From the NCBI GenBank assembly GCA_016169945.1, contig JADLSH010000377.1:1674001-1738000 (forward strand): DNA of 64,000 nt, in the 5' to 3' direction. The notes under the pieces are model-generated. The model was not told where the DNA came from and made no database searches. It worked only from the letters and a program-made list of their open reading frames with translations. Source of the DNA: Trachythela sp. YZ-2020 (Eukaryota > Cnidaria > Anthozoa > Malacalcyonacea > Clavulariidae). Position numbers and translations under genes: made by a program. This document shows, one piece after another, positions 56,072-64,000 of the stretch; the first letter of the stretch is position 1; each line of letters begins with the position of its first letter.

Positions 56072-57892
56072 TTAGCAACAGATCTTAAAATCATCTGCAA
56101 CTAGATCTGTTAGAGAATTGCATTTAAGGCAAACTGAGCGCCATGAGCGAATTATGTCAACATCGAAATGACAGTTCAGAGCGGCAAAGTATCTGGCATT
56201 CAATAAATTCTTAAAAGTGTTGGATGAAAGAATTGACTTTACATCTGTCGGAAGATTGTTCCACAACCTAGAAGTCCTAATAAAAAAACTTAATTCAAAA
56301 TTTTGGTTCTACTCCTTGGTACCAAAAAGTTAAGGTCACAAGAGTTCCTCAAACGGTTACATGAAGTAAAACGTACGTAATTATTAACATTAATGTTGTA
56401 TTTTCCATTTATGCAGCCATGCAAAAACAGTAAATCTTTAATCTCATGCCAGTAACAAACTGGCAAAAGGTTAGTCTTAATCAGCCGTTCCCTGTATGAT
56501 AAAGTGTTGGAGTAACCAAGAACATAATTTGTCGCTCTTCTTTGAACACTTTCCACAGAACGAATCACTTCTATAGATTGCCCAGACCAAGCCTCACTGG
56601 CGTAATCAAGATGAGAGCGTACCAGTGCCAAGTATAAAAGCCTCTTGGCTGGGACAGAAAAATATTTACCAGAACAGCGTTTAAGGAGTCCCAACATTGA
56701 ATTTGCTTTGCTAACCGCTTTTGAACTATGTTCTTTCCATGTCATCGTCCTATTAATAATCAAACCAAGATCCTTTTAAGGCTAATTACCCAAATCATAG
56801 ACTCTCTCTACAGGATTTATTTTTCTTGTCACTGTGAGACACTCACATTTTGAAACGTTGAATTTCAACTGTGATTCTAAGGCCCAATGGTATAAGAGGT
56901 CAAGACCATTTTGTAGCTTCTGTGTATCACTAGGTTGTTTAATAATACGGTAACACTTGGTATCATCAGCATAAAGAAGAGTTGAACAGTTATCTGAAAT
57001 AGATGCAGGTAACTCATTGACAAAGACTACGAACAAAAGTAGTCCCAGAATGGAGCCTTGGGGTACGCCTGACAATACTGGAAGAGGTCTAGATAGAGCA
57101 CCGCCAACTACAGTTCTCTGGGTTCTTCATATATCTTTGTATTTACTTTAAAACTTTATACCACATACTTCCACGTAAATAGCACGTATTTTATAGCACA
57201 TAGTTATCTATATCGTACTTAGTTTAGCACCTATTTCATAGCTTTAGCAATACCTGTAACTAGAGGTCATGCCAATAAAGCAATTATTTACTGTTACTGT
57301 CTGTAAGGTAACTGGAAAGCCACTGGAGAAGGCTACCGTCGATGCCGTGACACCTCAATTTGTTGATGAGTAAACTGTGGTTGACACTGTCAAAGGCTTT
57401 CGAAAAGTCAAGATAAACAATATCTGTCTGAAAACCCTTGTCCAAAGCTTTTCCGACGTCATGCAAAAAGCACAAAAGCTGAGTAACGGTTGATCTACCT
57501 TTTATAAAACCATGTTGTGTATCTTGAAGGACAGATGAAAGATGAGTAAGTAGACGCTTGAAGACACACCGTTCTAGCACTTGAGAGAGCACACAGAGGA
57601 GTGACACTGGACGATAGTTAGATATAAGTTCCTTATTACCTTTCTTATGTATCGGCACGACATGAGCAAGTTTCCACTGTGATGGGAACACACCAAGACG
57701 GAGCGATTTATTGAAAATATAACAAAAAGAGGGAGCTAATATGTTGGCACATTCCTTCAATATTCTAGCTGGGACTCCATCAGCACCATGGGCTTTGTTT
57801 ACATCAAGCCGACTCAATAAGTCTGCGACTTCTGGTCTCTTGTACAAATCTGTTCTAATATAGAACCTGTTCCATATTCCACCGCTTGACAT
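56072..57892 (-). pseudogene. LINE D reverse transcriptase
   Basis: From 57,892: VNKAHGADGVPARILKECA, VVPIHKKGNKELISNYRPVS, QDTQHGFIKGRSTVTQLL and YLDFSKAFDSVNHSLLINKL. An insertion interrupts at about 57,290-57,125. [21 protein letters not shown] and YADDTKCY (57,075-56,782) follow, then the C-terminal region with RTMTWKEHSSKAVSK and YASEAWSGQS (56,763-56,290) and a short tail (WNNLPTDVKS). YADD is intact. The start is truncated upstream of the fingers domain. Motif style fits a CR1/L2-group LINE. Confidence 0.8.
57125..57295 (+). repeat. 3' end of a retroelement inserted in LINE D
   Basis: A plus-strand segment ends CCAATAAAGCAATTATTTAC followed by an ACTGTT-type repeat, a typical LINE/SINE tail. 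It splits the RT frame of LINE D between DSNSK and RTVVGG. Confidence 0.6.
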
Positions 57893-57904
57893 GAAGAAAC
57901 GTTA

Positions 57905-58268
57905 TTCATAGGCTGCGTAAAAGACGAGAAGAAGAAGTCATTAAATGCCTCTGAATTATCTGATTTGAATTATCTTCTCAGTTTCAAACAGTATAAAGCT
58001 TAATTACAGCAATAGACTTCAGAAGTGCTTACATCATACAGTTTTCTATCTAATACAAACTGAGATATATTTTACAAGTCCCACATGAACATTGCCAGAT
58101 TGCATTGCAGTTCAATTTTTTACAATAACGTGACATAAGCACTTTAAAGGTCTATTAGTGAGGAAGAGAATTTTTTTGTAAATATAGGGATGATACCCAT
58201 TCAGAGATATGTTAATGTCAGTAGGCTAATAGTCTGAATATTTTATTTACTTTGCTATCTATTTTGTA
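57905..58268. other. intron sequence upstream of the helicase exon
   Basis: No gene; ends with a CTATTTTGTAG acceptor at 58,269. Confidence 0.4.
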
Positions 58269-58269
58269 G

Positions 58270-59815
58270 TACTTCCAAAGTGTACCAGTACAACAAGACA
58301 CCCAGTCATCAATATATGAGGGCAACAGCCATCCAGTTACTGGTACCACTTCGGAACTTGCATCAAATAAACACAGTGTACTGCAGACAATATTTAATTA
58401 CAAACTTCCAGGGGAAAACAAGAAGATGCAATTGATGCAATCCTTTCTGGACGTAACTGTCTTATTGTTCTTCCAACTGGTGCTGGGAAAACACTGTGTT
58501 TTTCCACCCCAGCTCTCATTGCAGGTGGAGTGACACTTGTCATTTCCCCCTTATTATCACTGATGCTTGATCAAGTAGAACACTTGAGATCAAAAGGTCT
58601 CAGTGTGTCCTATATAAACTCATCAATTTCTGTAGATGATAAGAATACAATTATACATAACATGGTTTCTGACAAACCGCCTTATAATTTTGTATATGTC
58701 ACACCAGAGACTGTCGCTACGGAGGAGATGAAAAATGTTTTGGAGCAGACGAAAACAAATACTCTTACCTACATTGTAGTGTCATTGTGTGGATATGTGG
58801 GGATTTGACTTCAGACCTGCATATGCTGAGATTGGAGTACTGTCAAAATTGAACTGTCCTATAGTTGCATTAACAGCCACATGTACTTCCAGAACTGAAA
58901 AGGTGATCATTTCATCTCTTCAGCTAATTTATCCAATCACCATCAGGCAAACATGTAATAGAGAAAACATTTCCCTGTGTGGTAAACCAAAAAAGGGAGA
59001 TGGTAAAGATCAAGTCGTTACTGAAATTTTGGAAAACCACCAAAAAAGTTGTGGCATTGTGTACTGCTTGCAAAGAAACGACACCACTGACATGTCGTAT
59101 CTATTGCAAACTAAAGGGATCAGTGCTACATATTATCATGGTGCACTTGATCCTTTCAAGAAAAAAGAAAATTTTCGAGCTTCGCTGGAAGGAAAGGCAG
59201 ATGTCATGTGTGCAACCATTGCATTTGGAATAGGCATAGGTAAAGAAAATTTCCGGTTTGTTATGTATTTAAGTTTACCCCAATCATTGGAAAGTTATAC
59301 TCAGGAATTTGGTCGTGCAGCAGAGATGGAAAAGAATCCACTTGATGTATCTTCTTTCGTTTTGAAGACCGCACGCGACACATGCAAATGATCTGTCCAT
59401 TCCCCGAAAATGAGCATCGTGACTTGAAACGACGAAGTTTGAATGAAGTGGTTACATTTTGTGTTGATGTAGGAACTCCACCTGGTCCAATATTTTTCTG
59501 AGAAATGTGGGCACTCATATGGCATTATGTGTGATGTATGCATGAACACACTGACTTTGGAGCCACAAAATGTAAATATGCAAGCACTGGAGGTGTTAAG
59601 TTGTCTTAACAATATGAGGATTGTACAGAACAAGATTACTTGTAATCTCCTAATGGCAGTCTATTGTTGTTCAAAAAGAAAGGAAGTTGTCGGCAAGTCC
59701 CTTCATGAAATCCCAGAATTTGGTTATGGAAAGGATGTATTTTCGGATTCTGCTCTTAAGCAATTCGTCCACATGCTAATTGCTGAAGATGTAATTGTGG
59801 AAGAACTTAGATGAC
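58270..59815 (+). pseudogene. RecQ-like DNA helicase, exons with RecQ-Zn and RQC regions
   Basis: After a TTTTGTAG acceptor the frame encodes a spacer, then, after one frameshift near 58,405, GKQEDAIDAILSGRN (the 0/Q motif), LPTGAGKTLCF (Walker A), TLVISPLLSLMLDQV (motif Ia) and FVYVTPE (motif Ib/III region). At 58,775 the DEAH box is lost: a short deletion runs from TYIVV to CVDMWGFDFRPAY and shifts frame. Motifs IV-VI follow (IVYCLQRNDT, YYHGALDPFKKK, VMCATIAFGIGIGKENFRFV, ESYTQEFGRA). Shifted frames hold a zinc-binding cluster (KCGHSYGIMCDVC) and an RQC-like winged helix (FSDSALKQFVHMLI, IVEELR). The loss of DEAH and several frameshifts make the gene inactive. Confidence 0.75.
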
Positions 59816-59819
59816 CAAA

Positions 59820-60592
59820 TGAAGCTGGTTCACATCCATACCTTATTTGTGGAAACAAAGCTGAATTGCTCAGACAAGGTGAACTCATCATTAAATGTTA
59901 TCAGTGAATTTCCATTGAATGTGTCCCAAAAAATACGTCTATAAAATTTTTTGGTATTACTTCGTCACATTCAGTTAAAGATAAAAATTTTGCATAACAT
60001 TTAAGAACATTAGCGTTGCTAGCATGAAAACTTACTCCTGCTATGTAAATTTTAAAGCATTATCATAGTTCATTTCTTTAGAAATTTGTAGTCTTTTCAG
60101 TCCATGAAGTCGGAAATATTTGCATAGCAGCAGCAAATAGTCAGGCTGGGTTACGCCACTGTTTTAGAATAACAAATATGTCTTGGCATAACGAATATTG
60201 CGACTTATCCACATTAGGTTATATACCTGTTTCGGAGGACAAACGAAAAAGTTTATAACCCAAATTTAATTATTTGGAAAGTGTGGGAAAATGGTGTCAC
60301 CACCTTAAGTGATTATATAAGGCAGACGACTGTTTTAGAATTAGATTAACATCAATTTATGATAGAATAGGTAATTCTATACAGAATAGAAATCTTTAAT
60401 GTCACTAAACATAGTACTGTCTTCCCACAAATATATTTGGAACATTTTTTTGTTATAGTGAGTCTGACTCCTCTGCAGTCCTTCGCAGCTTCGCTAGCAA
60501 TATACGGGCAGAGTTGCCCGTTCACAGGTTAAATGATGAGAAATGCGGCGGAAATGCGAAGGACTGTGTCTGTTGCTGACTCTTTCAACGCT
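59820..60592. other. spacer after the helicase pseudogene
   Basis: No supported gene. A faint continuation of the helicase frame (HPYLICGNKAELLRQGE) extends to about 59,880. Confidence 0.4.
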
Positions 60593-60616
60593 GGATGAGC
60601 GACTGGGGACGAGTCA
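60593..60616 (-). repeat. right copy of the 24-bp inverted repeat
   Basis: GGATGAGCGACTGGGGACGA then GTCA, inverse of 54,520-54,543. It is 7 bp from the start of the LINE E frame. Confidence 0.6.
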
Positions 60617-60622
60617 GGGACT

Positions 60623-62250
60623 GTGGAACCATGTCGAAAAGTTGTCTCACCTTTACGCGGTCGAAAAAAGCAACAACAATTGAAATTCGGGACATGGAAT
60701 GTCCGAACACTGATGGATAATGAACGTAGTGGAAGACCTGAGAGGCGAACAGCTTTCGTTGCTCGAGAGCTCCGGCAATATGACATTGATATTGCAGCAC
60801 TTCAAGAAACTCGACGGGCTGGTGAAGGACAAATGACTGAAGTAGCAGCAGGATGCACCTTCCTCTGGAAAGGGAAGCAGGAAAATGAACAGAGAATCCA
60901 CGGTGTTGGGTTTGCCATCAAAAATGAGCTGATCCAAAAATTGGTAGAACTCCCGGTTGGTGTTAATGAACGTCTGATGACACTCTGTATTAATATTAAG
61001 TCTAACCAACAAGCGACTGTGATATCTGCGTATGTACCCACCTTAATAGCAGATCCTGAGGATATAGAGAGGTTCTACTCTACGCTTGACTCTGTGCTAT
61101 CAAAGATACCGAGGAAACATAAGGTGATTCTCCTCGGAGATTTTAATGCTCGTGTAGGAAGAGACCATGTTGTGTGGGAAAATGTCATTGGAAAAGAAGG
61201 GGTGGGCAATGCCAATTCCAATGGAATCCATCTCCTTACCAAATGTGCGGAGGACCAATTAGTGCTCACAAATGGCCACTGGCATATGATAGATTATGTC
61301 ATTGTACGTAGTTGTGACAGAAAGGACGTCCTTATCACAAAGGCAATGACGTCCTCAGATGAATGCTGGACTGACCACAGGTTGATACGATCTTCTATGC
61401 GCTTTGCCATTCGTCCCAAACGGAGAAAACATACGAAGCAAGACAGAACAAAGTACAATCTTGGACAACTCTCCTTGCCAGAGAAACGAGAGGAGTTCCA
61501 GGTAAAGATGAGTGAAAAGCTACTGAATGTTGGAATCACAAATGTTGAGCATTTCTGGGAAGGTTTGAAAGCTGCCTATTACGACGACATGCGCTGATGC
61601 ACTGCGCCCACAGATACGACACCACGAAGACTGGTTTGATGATAATGATGAGGAGATGCAGCAGCTGATAGCCAAGAAACGTAGATGCTTCTCTCTTTGG
61701 CAGAATGATTTTAGAAACGAGCGAAAGAAGCAGCAATACCATCATATTAGATGAGCGGTTCAGCATCGTGTACGTGAGATGAAAAACAAGTGGTGGGAGC
61801 AGAAAGCAATGGAGCTGCAGATGCTATCTGACAACAACAATAGTAGGGCCTTTTTTTCAGCAGTGAAGAAAATCTATGGACCAACATCACATGTTGTGAC
61901 ACCAGTTGCTGGTAAGGATGGAATCCTGCATAAGGATCTGGCCTCAATTTGCGACAGATGGAGAGAGCACTTTAATGAATTGTTAAACCAAAAGCCCTTT
62001 CTAGATCATGATGAAGTAGAGAAACTGCCTCAGCTACCGTTACAGAATCATCTTGATGAACCACCAACACTTGAAGAGGTTACCTTTGCCTTCAATGCCA
62101 TGAAGGACGGTAAAGCTACAGGCCCAGATGGTATACCAGCAGAAGTTTGTAAGGCTGCAGGTCCTATATTTGCTGAGAAGCTCCCATCACCGACGCCGTC
62201 CTTCCGGAATCGCAGTGCGGATTCAGGCCCCTTCACGGGACTGTTGATAT
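60623..62250 (+). pseudogene. LINE E, CFDP2/RTE-like endonuclease and partial reverse transcriptase
   Basis: The first frame encodes an endonuclease of the type annotated as craniofacial development protein 2-like: KFGTWNVRTL, IAALQETRRA, GVGFAIKNEL, LLGDFNARVGRDH, then WTDHRLIRSSMRF. A deletion of about 25 residues removes part of the strand before HWHMIDYVIVR. Shifted and stop-containing frames lead to a linker (SRAFFSAVKKIYGP) and the RT start (FNAMKDGKATGPDGIPAEVCK) before the unit ends near 62,220. This endonuclease class is found in RTE/BovB-type LINEs. Start codon and RT catalytic box are absent. Confidence 0.8.
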
Positions 62251-62485
62251 GATCTTCTCAGCGCGACAAATACAGGAGAAATGCAGAGAACAGCATAAAG
62301 ACCTTTATATAGCTTTTATAGTGCATTCAGACCCTGAACATAAACTAGCTCATCTTCTTCCAAGTAAAAACGATAATCGATATAATCTGAGAAGATCTAG
62401 ATCTTATAATATAGTTAAACATAAGACTAATAGATATGGTAAAACTGTTATCCCTTCTTCTGCTCGTAATATTGATTTTGTCTAA
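62249..62485 (+). pseudogene. LINE chimera: RT fragment joined to another LINE C-terminus
   Basis: The frame starts with FSARQIQEKCREQHKDLYIA, an RT motif that still belongs to LINE E, and passes into HLLPSKNDNRYNLRRSRSYN and TNRYGKTVIPSSARN. The latter is the C-terminal NLR.R / N.F..S..P signature of CR1/Rex-type LINEs. An internal deletion that joined two elements is the simplest reading. Confidence 0.55.
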
Positions 62486-62557
62486 AGACGGGCATTCAGT
62501 AACGAGTTTTATATAGACTTGTAGTTTCAGTAATTAAGTAATTACAGTTGATGTACT

Positions 62558-62659
62558 GTTTAATAAACGAGCGAAAGTGTTTTATCAGGTTTAAAACCAC
62601 GAGCGCGCAGCGCGAGTGGTTTTAGACCTGATAAAACACTTCTCGCGAATTTATTAAAC
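62558..62659. repeat. terminal palindrome of copy 2, 5' side
   Basis: Same as 18881-18981 apart from changes near the inner edge of the second arm (ACTTCTCGCGAATTTATTAA). Confidence 0.8.
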
Positions 62660-62834
62660 AGCTTCAAAAACGATTGTCCATGTGGGAGCAATCATGGTAA
62701 ATATTTGAAGCATGTATATACATGTATTGTGTTATGTAAGGAGAATTTGCTTGTTGTTTGGGTATAATCGGCATCGTAAGCGCATTTGTTTGTTTCACGA
62801 GCGATCAGGCAGAACTAAGTGGGGCATATGTTAA

Positions 62835-63632
62835 ATGTTTATTCAAGGCAGTAGGTGGGAATACGATTTTCGGGCGTTTTTAGCGTATGGTATGGCGTCG
62901 ACGCGAACGTTTAGGAAGCCTAAAAGTGGCGAAGAGGAGAAGCAAATGGTCGAAAATGCTGTCCCTAAGTCAACCCGTAGCGTTAATAAATGGTCTATGA
63001 AGATCTTCTCGGGTGGCAGGCAACAAGGTTAAATAAGAAAGCTTCAAACGAACAAAGCAATTCAGCTGTGGATACTTCAGTAATTCAAGACTTGGATGTC
63101 AACTTGTGTAGCATGTCGGCAGAGACACTCAATTTCTGATTAACGAAGTTTGTTATGGAGGTGTGTAAAGAGGACGGAGAATGTTATCCTCCTAGAACGC
63201 TCTATAGTATTTGTTGTGGGATTCAGCGCCATTCATTATGCGACTGCAATGGAGTTAGTGCAATTGCGATCTTGGACAAAAAAGACAAGAGGTATAAAGT
63301 GATTAATGTAATTGTTGCGTTCAATACAAAATTGAGCTAACATTTCTTTAATATATATTTTTAGATTTGCTACGTTTAGAAGGGCGGATCCTTGGATGCT
63401 GAAATGAGACAAGCGAATTAGGAGGGGATTGCCAAATGAGGAAATGCCAAGTGAGGATGCGAAAGAATCAGATTTTCTTTTGGATGATTTTGACTTTGAT
63501 ATTCCAGATGATATACTGTGTAACATTCCAATTCCTGGCGATCGCCCAATGGGTAGTGATAGTAATACGATCAGCGAATCGTTTACAAGATCTGTGTTCA
63601 ACAATTGTACTATTAATTTTGTTAGCAAGTAA
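62835..63632 (+). pseudogene. DUF3504 / Crypton-related protein, copy 2
   Basis: Identical in content to the gene at 17,907-18,705: STRSVNKWSMKIFS in the first block, the same TGA before the KEDGECYPPRTLYSICCG block, and the acidic tail with FNNCTINF. One base is missing relative to copy 1 in TTCTCGGGTGGCAGG, which shifts the frame after IFS. Because both copies share the TGA, the inactivating change predates their separation, so movement of this unit probably relied on proteins made elsewhere, or the pair arose by segmental duplication. Confidence 0.7.
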
Positions 63633-63717
63633 AATAGAGTTGAGTTCAGTAAAGGCTGTTGTGTTATTCAATTTTTCCTAATAAAATGTTTTGTTCATAT
63701 TAGACTGTTTTCTTTAG

Positions 63718-63818
63718 CGTCATTAGTATTCTTTATATAAAAATGCTCACCCTTATTAGTATTCTTTATATAAAGAATACTAATAAGGGTGAGTTTTTTT
63801 ATATAAAGAATACTGATG
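63718..63818. repeat. terminal palindrome of copy 2, 3' side
   Basis: Same palindrome as 17721-17820, centred on TTCTTTATATAAAGAA. Confidence 0.8.
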
Positions 63819-64000
63819 AGGTTGATGGTGTATTACCGGTTTTAAAGATGTATGCTTGTGACCTATTTTCTCGATGTGATTGGTTCATTTCCTTATGAAT
63901 TATTAATGATTGAAGTATATATATAATTTTTATACCAAAGGCCAATGTAAATAATCACGCAATTCAGCTATTTAGCTGCAATGTGAATTTTTATAACAAT

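Larger units (their letters stand above)
55866..57900 (-). mobile_element. LINE D, 5'-truncated, inserted in a RecQ-gene intron
   Basis: The minus strand carries reverse transcriptase only, without endonuclease, and ends near 55,866 in an AAAGTATATATAT-type tail. It is opposite in orientation to the RecQ exons on either side. A 170-bp plus-strand 3' end of another retroelement is inserted inside it at about 57,125-57,295. Confidence 0.75.
54520..60616. mobile_element. candidate RecQ-bearing element bracketed by a 24-bp inverted repeat
   Basis: TGACTCGTCCCCAGTCGCTC at 54,520 and its exact inverse ending at 60,616 match over 24 bp. The enclosed gene is a multi-exon RecQ-like helicase on the plus strand, with LINE D inserted in an intron. 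Right-flank bases are GGG and left-flank CAC, so no target duplication is evident. The outer match could also be two unrelated copies of a common repeat in opposite orientation; LINE E starts only a few bases outside the right end. Confidence 0.4.
62553..63909 (+). mobile_element. DUF3504 (Crypton-derived) element, copy 2
   Basis: Inverted near-identical copy of 17630-18987, 43.6 kb away. The same paired palindromes sit near its ends (62,558-62,659; 63,718-63,818). Flanks beyond GTACTGTTTAATAAACG and TTATTAATGA differ between the copies, so the boundaries of the mobile unit are defined by comparison. Confidence 0.75.

Overview
The window is AT-rich, intron-bearing eukaryotic DNA dominated by transposable elements. 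The kind of organism is an inference: a cnidarian, most likely an anthozoan (sea anemone or coral). It rests on several divergent LINEs, abundant hAT-, TTAA- and TA-type DNA elements, Crypton-related DUF3504 genes, a RecQ-like helicase in several exons, and two uncharacterised protein types (a D..GPG/E transposase-like protein and an NHL-repeat protein) that I associate, from memory only, with multicopy families in hexacorals. No complete, intact host gene is visible. Possible host exons are small: a 5' exon behind an ETS-like site near 1.0 kb, a signal-peptide ORF at 3.6 kb and two EGF-like exons at 28.4 and 29.6 kb.

Layout. 0-7 kb: sparse DNA with a hAT-like terminal fragment, a 660-bp element with 9-bp target duplications and a 1.3-kb hAT-like element with 8-bp duplications. 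7.2-13.2 kb: a nested foldback locus with about 500-bp inverted arms; it encloses a 5'-truncated LINE and a second inverted pair, and splits a 210-bp repeat that is present unsplit at 5.1 kb. 13.2-17 kb: a tRNA-derived SINE, an element with iterated TTAAATCGCC-like ends and a foldback. 17.6-20.2 kb: copy 1 of a DUF3504 element with hairpin ends, then LINE remnants. 20.2-27.2 kb: two arrays of small hairpins built on GGTGCTA/TAGCACC, a TTAA element, and a TAA-flanked element carrying a spliced exon. 28-31.5 kb: EGF-like exons, foldbacks and a third DUF3504 fragment. 32.8-35.9 kb: a minus-strand LINE. 40.0-40.3 kb: a near-canonical hammerhead ribozyme on the minus strand between AT tracts.

40.5-46.8 kb is the most notable locus: a 6.26-kb DNA transposon with 44-bp terminal inverted repeats and TA flanks. 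It holds two divergently oriented genes, a broken DDE-like transposase with a zinc cluster on the minus strand and a SAM-domain/coiled-coil protein on the plus strand. A 13-bp-arm palindrome lies between their starts. 47-54 kb: a foldback, a zinc-finger-like exon, a near full-length LINE and an NHL-repeat pseudogene. 54.5-60.6 kb: a multi-exon RecQ helicase pseudogene bracketed by a perfect 24-bp inverted repeat, with a LINE in one intron. 60.6-62.5 kb: a CFDP2/RTE-like LINE joined to the 3' part of another LINE. 62.55-63.9 kb: DUF3504 copy 2, inverted relative to copy 1.

Nearly all coding regions are broken by stops and frameshifts, so the locus reads as a graveyard of unusual elements rather than a working pathway. 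Element ends, target duplications and splice sites were read by eye. Family names rest on motif recognition, not on searches.
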